Assembly: GCA_007123975.1 (NCBI GenBank)
Contig: SLFZ01000082.1
Coordinates: 1 to 11,110 of the forward strand
Length of the DNA stretch: 11,110 nt
DNA from: Candidatus Izemoplasma sp.
Lineage (GTDB): Bacteria > Bacillota_I > Bacilli_A > Izemoplasmatales > Izemoplasmataceae
Reading direction: 5' to 3'
Positions within the stretch are counted from its first letter, which is position 1, and each line of letters begins with the position of its first letter. The notes under the pieces are model-generated. The model was given only the letters and a program-made list of their open reading frames with translations, did no database searches and was not told the DNA's origin. Shown here piece after piece: positions 1 to 6,363 of this stretch. Both the position numbers and the translations under genes were made by a program.

Positions 1-429
1 CAGGTGTTTGACAACCTGCTTGAACTCGGTCGGCGTTATTTCGACCTTGACGCCTTCCCCGCGCGTGCCGATAAACACACCGTTGATGCGGCATTGTTTC
101 AACGCATGACAGATTATCTCTTCGACAGCGGCGTCCATGGAAAGGCCGAAGGCCACAACCCCTTCATCGGCCGTGTCGGCGCGGCGCGCTTACGCGATGA
201 GAGCCGGTTGCGTTTTATCCTTCGCACGTTGTTTATGCCCTACGAAGACATGCGAGCAACACGCCCTTGGTTAAAGACGCGTCTGCTTTTACCGGTCGCG
301 TGGTTGATGCGCTTTGTGTCGCTGCTTTTCAAACGCACAAGACGCACCCTAAGAAAGACCCGCCAACTGCTTTTTAAAAAAGAAAAAGCCGACGAACTCG
401 AAACGATGCTTCGAGACTTCGGCTTGTAG
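1..429 (+). CDS. C-terminal part of a nucleotidyltransferase-family protein (5' end outside window)
   Basis: The reading frame is open from the first base (CAG GTG TTT...) to a TAG stop, so about 142 C-terminal residues are visible. No start can be assigned, because the GTG at position 4 has no visible ribosome binding site and the frame is open before it. The stretch PYEDMRATRPWLKTR (about residues 80-94), followed by LLLPVAWLMRFVSLLF and a very basic segment, resembles the C-terminal end of the uncharacterised nucleotidyltransferase family PF14907 (NTP_transf_5), often found in surface-polysaccharide loci. The catalytic N-terminal part lies outside the window, so the enzymatic assignment is from family resemblance only. 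The gene converges on the VanZ-like gene and ends in a strong terminator hairpin that begins inside its stop codon. Confidence 0.55.
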   Translation, partial: QVFDNLLELGRRYFDLDAFPARADKHTVDAALFQRMTDYLFDSGVHGKAEGHNPFIGRVGAARLRDESRLRFILRTLFMPYEDMRATRPWLKTRLLLPVAWLMRFVSLLFKRTRRTLRKTRQLLFKKEKADELETMLRDFGL

Positions 430-458
430 AAACTCGTGAATCGGGTTTCTTTTTTTTT
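428..458 (+). terminator. Rho-independent terminator of the nucleotidyltransferase-like gene
   Basis: A 9-bp stem (428-436 with 442-450, one G-U pair) around a 5-base loop is followed by eight T residues at 451-458. The stem starts inside the TAG stop codon. The T tract overlaps the stop codon of the convergent VanZ-like gene at 457-459. On the minus strand the hairpin lacks a T tract, so it looks unidirectional. Confidence 0.85.
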
Positions 459-882
459 ATGGCTGAGGCGCAAGTTCGACCATCTGCTTGGCGCGGTTCA
501 TCAAGGCAATGCCAACCGTGGCCCCGATCGTGTCAAAAAAGACATCGGTGAGGGCACCCACGCGGCCCGGGATGAAATGTTGTACCGTTTCGTCGGCCAC
601 CGCAACCGCGATAGCCAATGCGAGCGCGACCAGGACGGATTGAGTTCCTTTTAGCCCGTGGTGTTTCAAAGCATCGACAAGCATCGCGCCCAGCACGAAG
701 TACACGACCATGTGTGCCGTTTTTCGGATCGGCGTGTGAAACACGTCGGGGTCGAGTCGAAACAACTCAAGCACGCCGCGACTAAGCTCCGCCGATTCGC
801 TCCCGGTTTGGGTGGAAAAACGAAAAATCAAGGCAACCCAAACGACAACGAAGAACGAACTTAACCATTTAGTCACGGCCAA
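457..882 (-). CDS. VanZ-like family membrane protein
   Basis: This small integral membrane protein (141 aa) has about four hydrophobic segments, near residues 8-21, 56-71, 80-97 and 113-128. VanZ-family hallmarks are present: RKTAHMVVY (residues 53-61), then ADETVQHFIPGR (96-107) and the Asp-rich DVFFDTIGATVG (113-124). VanZ of enterococci gives low-level teicoplanin resistance, but most relatives have no known function and sit among envelope genes. The start is unsure: TTG at 882 (used here) or GTG at 876. Both lie inside the 3' end of the upstream phosphatase gene, and neither has a clear Shine-Dalgarno sequence, so translation is probably coupled. It is the last gene of the five-gene minus-strand run, and no minus-strand terminator is evident after it. 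Confidence 0.85.
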   Translation of the reverse strand: MAVTKWLSSFFVVVWVALIFRFSTQTGSESAELSRGVLELFRLDPDVFHTPIRKTAHMVVYFVLGAMLVDALKHHGLKGTQSVLVALALAIAVAVADETVQHFIPGRVGALTDVFFDTIGATVGIALMNRAKQMVELAPQP

Positions 883-1570
883 GCAACCAGCTTTTGGCGT
901 TTTCGCTAAACAGCCGTTCCGCCTGCACGGTGCCGGCTTTTTTTTGCACGTATTGGTAGGCTTTTTTCATGACGTCACCGGGCATGCCTTTGGCCCTATG
1001 GGCGTCGGAGGCAACGAAATCGATCAGGCCTTCTTTTAACATCTTTCTGGCGATTTTTTGCGCATCCTTTGAACCGCGCTTAATAAGATGCGGTGCCGAG
1101 ACTTGCATGAGCACGCCCTGTTTTTTCAAGCGTCGAATCGCTTCCATCGTGATGTAAAAATACCGTTCCGGATGGGCGACGATGACGGTGTAATCAAGCA
1201 GCGAAAGCTCGTAGCATACCTCTTCAATGTCCGCCTGTTTCATGCCGAAATCAAGCAACACCACACGGCTGTCGTTGAGCGACGGGGCTTGTTGGAGGAC
1301 GTTCGCGAGCTGTGGGTGGTTGTCGATTTCCGCACCCAAATAAAGCGTGACGTCGATGTTGGCTTCTTGGGCGGCATGCCTCACGCGTTCAAGGCCCTTC
1401 TCAAGGCGCTCGCGGGTGTTGGCGTATCCCCGTTTCGGGGCAACGTGTGAGGTTGCAAACACGGCGCGGACGCCGGCTTGTTCGTAGTTTTTAAGCATCG
1501 CAAGGCTTTCTTCGAGGTCGACGACCCCGTCGTCAACCCCGGGCAACACATGGGCGTGAATGTCAATCAT
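869..1570 (-). CDS. CpsB/YwqE-type PHP-domain tyrosine-protein phosphatase
   Basis: This 233-residue protein has the size and motif order of the CpsB/CapC/YwqE family, which are metal-dependent PHP-fold phosphatases that dephosphorylate the tyrosine kinases controlling capsule polymerisation. Visible metal-ligand motifs are HAH (H5, H7), VDDG (D13, D14), TSH (H42), GAEI (E81), AHPERY (H133, E135) and SDAH (D189, H191). It should be cytoplasmic. The ATG start is supported by a G-rich ribosome binding site (AAGGGGGG) that overlaps the TAA stop of the upstream nuclease gene. No partner tyrosine kinase or polymerase gene is visible, though the genes on either side are envelope-related and the gene left of the operon resembles a polysaccharide-locus nucleotidyltransferase. 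The substrate is therefore unknown; PHP phosphatases of this family can act on other phosphotyrosine proteins. Confidence 0.9.
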   Translation of the reverse strand: MIDIHAHVLPGVDDGVVDLEESLAMLKNYEQAGVRAVFATSHVAPKRGYANTRERLEKGLERVRHAAQEANIDVTLYLGAEIDNHPQLANVLQQAPSLNDSRVVLLDFGMKQADIEEVCYELSLLDYTVIVAHPERYFYITMEAIRRLKKQGVLMQVSAPHLIKRGSKDAQKIARKMLKEGLIDFVASDAHRAKGMPGDVMKKAYQYVQKKAGTVQAERLFSENAKSWLLGRD

Positions 1571-1582
1571 GCTATCCCCCCC

Positions 1583-3358
1583 TTAATGCGGGTAAAGCGC
1601 ATCGTCGATGCGGTTGTTTTCATAATCATAATAGAAATCGGGCAACTCGCCCCACATCCCTAACTCGTCGATGAAAGCTCGGTCTTCGGCAAGGTTCATC
1701 CAATCAAGAAGGCGCATGCCTTGGTCGGTGATGAGATCGGTTTCACCGGCACCGAAGGTGTAACGCACATCGCCCAACCCATGGCGAACGACCAAGTAGT
1801 TGAGCAACATGTAGTCATCGTCCCCCGGCATGCGTATCCAAACCCAGGCCAGCAAACGGCCGTGAACGTCGAGGAAACGGTCGCCCGGGTCCGATTGTAA
1901 GATGATCGATTCGGCTTCGTTAAGGAGATGGCACACAAAGACCGTCGCCAATGCCCCGAAAGGTTCTTGGCGGTCCACCGGCCACGTTTCTGGGGTATCC
2001 ATGAGGAAGTAGCGCGTGGAATTGTTGTTGGCGGCGATGCGGCTGACGATGTCTGCAGGGTAATTAAAGACCGTGGTGTCACCATCGATGCAGCGGTTGT
2101 AGGTGACGTGGTAGGCACCACCGGTCCCCATGTATCCATTGTGGCCTGCTTCGTAGGCCGTCACACCGAGCCATGCCTCATCAAACCTCGGCCCGTCGTA
2201 AGGAAGGTTGAGGTTCGGCACGAAGAACTCGGTGGCGTCGACGTCGTGCCCCATAAAGGATGAATCGGGTTGAAGTGCGCGCAACGCGCCGTCGTAGACA
2301 AAGGTGGGGTCTTCATGGTCGAGATAAAGCACCCTTATCGACACGAGTTGCCCGACGTGCTCAGCAAGCTCAATGCGTCTAAGCGCAGCGGTGCGCGCAT
2401 CAATAGGAACGGCCGTGTCACCGGCTTCAATGGCAAAACTGCCATCGCCGCGTTCCACCACGGTTCCCACCACGTTAAAGACATGCCCGAGATTGCTGGC
2501 ATCGAGTGCCAAAAGGACATCAAGATCAACGGTTTCAATCGTATCACCGGGTTCCACACGGGTGTCGGCAACCACGTGGCGTGAGACATCCGTAAGCTGA
2601 TTGGTCTCACCGAGTTTGCCTTCGATGACCAGGCGATCGCCCCGGGTCATCGTCTCGGTGTTGTCGATGTCAACAAAGAGGTGCATGGCACCGTCAAACA
2701 AAATGATACCACCGTCGTACACGCTTGTCACAACCCCATCAACAACAACCATATCGCCGGTGGTGTTGGTCTCGAAAAGATTGGCAAAATCGCTTGCAGC
2801 CGGCATCGCTTTGACGGTGAACGTGAATGACCGTGTCAAGGTTCTACTGCCGTCATCGAGCGTCAGCGTCAGCGTTGCGCTCACGTCCTGATAAAGTGGG
2901 CGCGTGACGATGCCCGATGCGTTCAAGTGTTCAGGATTCTCTGCCGTCCAGTTGACGTCGATGCCTGCATTGACGTCGACGGAGAGATCGACGTCATCGG
3001 TAAGGGTTTTATCGTCGAAGGCAATGTTTTCAAGTGCTTCATCCAACGCATCGGTCAACGTAAGGGTGAAACTAAAGGGATAATCGCGGTAGACGCCATC
3101 AAGCACATAGCGTCCCGGCCCGTCAATGGCCTCAAGGTCTTCGGAATCAAACATCGATTGATTTAAAGGAACGCGCTCCGTTGAGAAGTCGCGGTAGGTC
3201 ACATAGAGGTTGATGTTTTCAAGGGAGAAATCGTCGTATGCAACGGTGGTGTCCATGATGGCAACGCTGTGCACGCTCATTGGCGTCTGCGATGTTTCAC
3301 AGCCCGCTGCCATGAATAGTGTCATAAAGAAAATGATGCTCATGATCCATTTTTTCAC
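1583..3358 (-). CDS. Lipoprotein nuclease with Ig-like, OB-like and staphylococcal-nuclease (SNase/TNase) domains
   Basis: The start is GTG, 6 bases after an AGAAGGA ribosome binding site. Residues 1-20 form a lipoprotein signal ending in the lipobox MAAGC (C20), so the protein should be anchored outside the membrane. Order of parts by eye: an Ig-like domain (about 28-102, Big_3-like), a second Ig-like domain of the atrophied type (103-184), two OB-fold-like stretches (about 186-265 and 275-365), then an SNase domain (about 415-572). The SNase catalytic set is complete: DGDT (D425, D427), R449 and DTPE (D454, E457) with the canonical 8-residue R-to-E spacing, and HGR (R501). It is predicted to cleave DNA or RNA outside the cell. 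The OB-plus-SNase arrangement recalls B. subtilis YhcR, without its nucleotidase domain. Domain limits are approximate; only the SNase call is firm. Confidence 0.88.
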   Translation of the reverse strand: MKKWIMSIIFFMTLFMAAGCETSQTPMSVHSVAIMDTTVAYDDFSLENINLYVTYRDFSTERVPLNQSMFDSEDLEAIDGPGRYVLDGVYRDYPFSFTLTLTDALDEALENIAFDDKTLTDDVDLSVDVNAGIDVNWTAENPEHLNASGIVTRPLYQDVSATLTLTLDDGSRTLTRSFTFTVKAMPAASDFANLFETNTTGDMVVVDGVVTSVYDGGIILFDGAMHLFVDIDNTETMTRGDRLVIEGKLGETNQLTDVSRHVVADTRVEPGDTIETVDLDVLLALDASNLGHVFNVVGTVVERGDGSFAIEAGDTAVPIDARTAALRRIELAEHVGQLVSIRVLYLDHEDPTFVYDGALRALQPDSSFMGHDVDATEFFVPNLNLPYDGPRFDEAWLGVTAYEAGHNGYMGTGGAYHVTYNRCIDGDTTVFNYPADIVSRIAANNNSTRYFLMDTPETWPVDRQEPFGALATVFVCHLLNEAESIILQSDPGDRFLDVHGRLLAWVWIRMPGDDDYMLLNYLVVRHGLGDVRYTFGAGETDLITDQGMRLLDWMNLAEDRAFIDELGMWGELPDFYYDYENNRIDDALYPH

Positions 3359-3387
3359 GTGAAGTCCTTCTTTCGGGTTAGGGTTGG

Positions 3388-4704
3388 TTACTCAAGAAAA
3401 TTGTCGTTGGTTTCGGTGACGTATATGCGAAGGTTGTCGAGGTTGATGCGATGCGTTTCATCCTGCGATTCGTGCACTAGGCGAATGTAGAACGCATCGT
3501 CGAGGGCCAACCCGAACTGGTCGAGTTTGTCTTCAAGAACAACCACCTCATCATACGTAAAGGTCTCGGTCACGTCGACGGTGCCTAAGGTATGCCAGAC
3601 TTCGCCATCAACGCTGAGTTGAACGTGGATGCTTCCTTCCGGGTCGTCGCCGAAGGTGCCGGCGTAAAAGCCAATGCGCTCAAGGTCCGTCACTCGGAAA
3701 TGGCTTTGCATGTGGCCGCCACGGAACCGCACGCTGTTTTCGCCATCGCGCTGGTCGAGATGGCTTGAGGCGATGAGCGCTTCGTCGAGTTGCCAGGTGC
3801 GACCTTGGGTGGTGATGGATCCATCGGCATAAGACATTTTGACGGCGTCCTCAAAACCAGTACGGTAGGCTAAGCGCGCTTCGTTGTACACCGCGGTAAG
3901 CACATCGGTGCCTTCGATTAAATAGTCGAAGATTCGGTTTTCACTGACAACTTGTCCCTCACGATTGATCCAGTGCACAAAGCCATACCCTTCGACGATG
4001 GGCGCTTCAATGGTAATGAGCGTCTCATCTTCAAACGGAATGATGTCGTCGTAAGGCTCATCGTTTATGGTGAAGACGATGGGGTCATCGATGGTGGTGT
4101 CAAACAAGATGTAGTGGTGACCTTCCGGTGCGTAGACGGCTTTGATGTGCTGGTCGGAATCGACCATGAAGGTGTAAATGCGGCTTGTGCTTAACAGTTC
4201 ATCGGTCGTTTCATCACGGTAGTGGTCAAACCGGTATCCTTCTATGTCCGGTGCAATCAATGACAGTTGCGTGCCTTCGTCATAGTAAAATGGCGGCGGT
4301 TGTTCTGGCGCGCGGTCGATGACGACGTCTTGGTTGCTTGACACGCCGATGTAGTAACGGCCGCCGCCTTCGTGGGGTTCGTAGACGGCGCGCAAGGTCA
4401 TCGAGTGTTCAATGACGAAGCGTTCGGTCGGCTCCTCACTAAAGACCGTTCCATCTTCCGTTTCCCAACGAGAAAACCGGTATCCCGGGAAAATCCCGGC
4501 TGTCACCGACACCTCTCGCCCGCGGTAGACGCTTTCAGGTCGGATGGTCAAGCGCGGCCCTTCGCCCTGATAGTCGCCTTCGTTCAGGTTGTGCGTCAAC
4601 GACAGCTCAAGCGGCTCCGGCGGTTGACGGATAAACCCGATAAGCAACAATGCGCCAATCACCACGGCAACCATGATCACAATGGTGAGTGCGGTACGGT
4701 TCAT
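3388..4704 (-). CDS. Membrane-anchored surface protein with three B-repeat-like domains and a C-terminal jelly-roll-like module
   Basis: The ATG lies in the ATGA overlap with the pcp stop, after a GAGGTGAGGG ribosome binding site. Residues 5-25 are one hydrophobic helix with no lipobox and no clear cleavage site, so it is probably an N-terminal anchor with the rest outside. Three related repeats of about 78 residues follow (about 32-109, 117-193 and 198-275). Each contains a GYxF(x)2(W/Y) core (GYRFSRW, GYRFDHY, GYGFVHW) and ends in (K)AVY or RAVY, typical of InlB B-repeat/Flg_new-type beta-grasp domains. Residues 279-431 (GFEDAVKMSY... to NLDNLRIYV) look like a beta-sandwich module similar to those attached to secreted nucleases and glycoside-active enzymes. 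No catalytic motif is seen; a role in adhesion or substrate binding is inferred. It lies 29 bp upstream of the nuclease lipoprotein gene. Confidence 0.75.
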   Translation of the reverse strand: MNRTALTIVIMVAVVIGALLLIGFIRQPPEPLELSLTHNLNEGDYQGEGPRLTIRPESVYRGREVSVTAGIFPGYRFSRWETEDGTVFSEEPTERFVIEHSMTLRAVYEPHEGGGRYYIGVSSNQDVVIDRAPEQPPPFYYDEGTQLSLIAPDIEGYRFDHYRDETTDELLSTSRIYTFMVDSDQHIKAVYAPEGHHYILFDTTIDDPIVFTINDEPYDDIIPFEDETLITIEAPIVEGYGFVHWINREGQVVSENRIFDYLIEGTDVLTAVYNEARLAYRTGFEDAVKMSYADGSITTQGRTWQLDEALIASSHLDQRDGENSVRFRGGHMQSHFRVTDLERIGFYAGTFGDDPEGSIHVQLSVDGEVWHTLGTVDVTETFTYDEVVVLEDKLDQFGLALDDAFYIRLVHESQDETHRINLDNLRIYVTETNDNFLE

Positions 4705-5333
4705 GGTGCCCTCACCTCGCTTACCAATGGATTGATCACGGCGTTAATAATCGTTGTCACAACATCCACCGTGTGCTTGCGGTCGAGCGCCGGAATCCCT
4801 GGTTTGCTCGCGGCGTGTTCCGGCAGCATCGGCATGTGCACAAACGCACATTTCGTGCGCATGTCATTGGTTTTAATATGATAAAGCGTTCGGTAGAAGG
4901 TGTCGTTGCACACATACGCGCCGGCTGTGTTTGATACCACGGTGGGTACGTGTTTTTGCTTAAGCCGAGTCATAACGGTTTCTAGCGGTATTGTCGTGAA
5001 AAGCCCATCCGGACCGCCTTTCACAATCGCGTTAAAGCGTTTGGTGTTGCCGGCGTTATCGGCGATGGAAGCATCTTGGGCGTTGATGGCAATGCGTTCA
5101 ATGGAGACATGGGTGCGCCCTTTTGCCAGCCCAAGCAGCACGATCAAGCGCGGATTGTGTTCTTCAATCAGCGGCAAAAGAACGTCGAAGGCGTGGCCGT
5201 AGATGACAGGCAAGGTTGCTTTGACGATCCGCACATCGTACAAAAAATCCGGCAGTTCAGCCAGCACGCCTTGGGTCGGATTCACGGTCTCATCATGAAA
5301 CGGCTCAAAGGCCGTCACGATTACGGGTCGCAT
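4701..5333 (-). CDS. pcp: Pyroglutamyl-peptidase I (peptidase family C15)
   Basis: This cytosolic cysteine peptidase removes N-terminal pyroglutamate from peptides. The 210-residue length matches the family (about 200-215). The N-terminal VTAFEPFHDETVNPT matches the substrate-pocket region. The catalytic triad is visible: E79 in SIERIAINAQDA, C142 in SNTAGAYVCNDTFY and H166 in FVHMPMLPE. The ATG at 5333 is preceded by GAGGTGA about 5 bases away and an AAAGGAG further up. It is the promoter-proximal gene of the five-gene minus-strand run, and its TGA stop overlaps the start of the B-repeat protein gene (ATGA). Its job here is probably peptide catabolism; no functional tie to the downstream nuclease is proven. 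Confidence 0.95.
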   Translation of the reverse strand: MRPVIVTAFEPFHDETVNPTQGVLAELPDFLYDVRIVKATLPVIYGHAFDVLLPLIEEHNPRLIVLLGLAKGRTHVSIERIAINAQDASIADNAGNTKRFNAIVKGGPDGLFTTIPLETVMTRLKQKHVPTVVSNTAGAYVCNDTFYRTLYHIKTNDMRTKCAFVHMPMLPEHAASKPGIPALDRKHTVDVVTTIINAVINPLVSEVRAP

Positions 5334-5365
5334 GCGCTCACCTCGTCTCCTTTTACTAACATATC

Positions 5366-5394
5366 ATTATAACCGATTTGACGCTTTTTTTCAC
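5366..5394 (-). promoter_or_regulatory. Probable sigma-A promoter of the pcp operon
   Basis: On the minus strand there is a perfect TATAAT at 5371-5366, preceded after 17 bases by GTGAAA at 5394-5389 (4 of 6 matches to TTGACA). The -10 lies about 32 bases upstream of the pcp start codon. It is the only convincing promoter seen for the five genes down to the VanZ-like gene. Confidence 0.7.
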
Positions 5395-5436
5395 GCTATA
5401 CATCACGAAAAACATGCTTTCATGCCGTGTTTTTCC

Positions 5437-5465
5437 ATAAAAACAGGGTGCTTTCACACCCTGTT
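5437..5465 (-). terminator. Rho-independent terminator of the serine protease gene
   Basis: On the minus strand, a 9-bp perfect stem AACAGGGTG/CACCCTGTT (5465-5457 with 5450-5442) encloses a 6-base loop and runs into five T residues. The stem begins inside the TAA stop codon of the protease gene. It separates that gene from the pcp operon transcribed in the same direction. Confidence 0.82.
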
Positions 5466-6225
5466 ATTCCTCCACTTGTTCGGTGATTGAATCAAAGATG
5501 CCGGCATCGTGTAAAAACGCATGCACTTCGATGAGCGGGACGGCGAGGCCGTTGTTGTCGGTTTCGACACCACCCCAGGTGTTGATGCCGACAAGATGCC
5601 CATCGATGTCTACAAGCGCGCCGCCGCTTGACCCTCGGTATATAAGCGCGTCGTGCAGTATAACCTGAAAGTCGACGTTTTCAATCCCAACCATGCGTAA
5701 ATATCTGCCATACGTGACGATGCCATCGACCATTCTCGGGCTGCCGATGGCCAGCACAAACTCACCTCGCCGCAAGGGTTCATCAAGCCGCGTAAAAATA
5801 TCGATGACCTCGCGATGAAGGAGTTCGCGGTCCACACGAAGCACGGCGAGGTCATACGCCTCATCTTCATGGACCATCTCGGCGTCGATCTTATCGTCGG
5901 CGTCGGCGGCGCGAACGGTGTAATCGAAATGGTCGCGATTGCCGCGGTCGGTCACGTGGTAATTGGTTAAGATATACGCATACGCATCGTCGATGTGGAC
6001 GACCACGCCGCTTCCCTGCGACGAGGAGGCCACGGTCAACCGTGCACCGGTGCGGTATACGATTGTCTCGACAATGACATTGGATAAGCGTGCGCCATCG
6101 CGCGTTTCAATCAACGCCAGCTGAAAGGTGTCGACGTCGGTTCGTGGTCCGATGTCGATGAAAGCGCACGCGGCGAGATGCAGCGTGAGCACAACCATGG
6201 CTGCGAAGGCAAGCATTCGTCTCAT
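5464..6225 (-). CDS. Trypsin-like (S1C/HtrA-type) serine protease lipoprotein without a PDZ domain
   Basis: The 253-residue protein starts with a lipoprotein signal (MRRMLAFAAM...) ending in the lipobox LAAC, with C20 as the acylated residue, so it should sit on the outer face of the membrane. The chymotrypsin-fold triad is complete: H90 in TNYHVTD, D125 in YDLAVLRVD and S200 in RGSSGGALVDIDG, followed by the substrate-pocket strand LVGINTWGG. The order and spacing match the protease core of DegP/HtrA proteins. The chain ends about 50 residues after the serine, leaving no room for a PDZ domain. The GTGVVV-like start of the core is seen as GSGVVVHIDD (residues 71-80). It has its own sigma-A promoter and terminator and diverges from the isoprenoid operon. 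Substrates are unknown; envelope protein quality control or degradation of external protein are both possible. Confidence 0.9.
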   Translation of the reverse strand: MRRMLAFAAMVVLTLHLAACAFIDIGPRTDVDTFQLALIETRDGARLSNVIVETIVYRTGARLTVASSSQGSGVVVHIDDAYAYILTNYHVTDRGNRDHFDYTVRAADADDKIDAEMVHEDEAYDLAVLRVDRELLHREVIDIFTRLDEPLRRGEFVLAIGSPRMVDGIVTYGRYLRMVGIENVDFQVILHDALIYRGSSGGALVDIDGHLVGINTWGGVETDNNGLAVPLIEVHAFLHDAGIFDSITEQVEE

Positions 6226-6248
6226 ATCATCACCCGCTTATTTTCTTT

Positions 6249-6277
6249 ATTGTACTTCGCAACTCGACTTTTGTAAA
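6249..6277 (-). promoter_or_regulatory. Sigma-A promoter of the serine protease lipoprotein gene
   Basis: On the minus strand, TTTACA (6277-6272), a 17-base spacer and TACAAT (6254-6249) form a near-consensus promoter about 24 bases upstream of the ATG. It stands back to back with the promoter of the isoprenoid operon. Confidence 0.8.
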
Positions 6278-6305
6278 CTGCCTTGCCGCTTTCTTGTTGC
6301 CTGCG

Positions 6306-6334
6306 TTTACATCTCTTGGTGCATACGTTATAAT
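6306..6334 (+). promoter_or_regulatory. Sigma-A promoter of the prenyl synthase/kinase operon
   Basis: TTTACA (6306-6311), a 17-base spacer and a perfect TATAAT (6329-6334) lie 29 bases before the ATG of the synthase gene. A ribosome binding site (AAAGGTGGG, 6349-6357) follows. This is the strongest promoter in the window by match to consensus. Confidence 0.85.
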
Positions 6335-6363
6335 CAAGGTGATATACCAAAGGTGGGATAAGC

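Noticed and set aside
1088..1450. Plus-strand open frame of 120 codons antisense to the CpsB-type gene
   Set aside because: It is a shadow of a gene with a complete set of catalytic motifs on the other strand.
1928..2263. Plus-strand open frame of 111 codons inside the nuclease lipoprotein gene
   Set aside because: It lies antisense to the SNase domain, with no independent motif or start signal.
4372..4881. Plus-strand open frame of 169 codons antisense to pcp and the B-repeat gene
   Set aside because: It lies wholly opposite two well-supported genes, has no family motif and no ribosome binding site, and reads as the complement of their codons.
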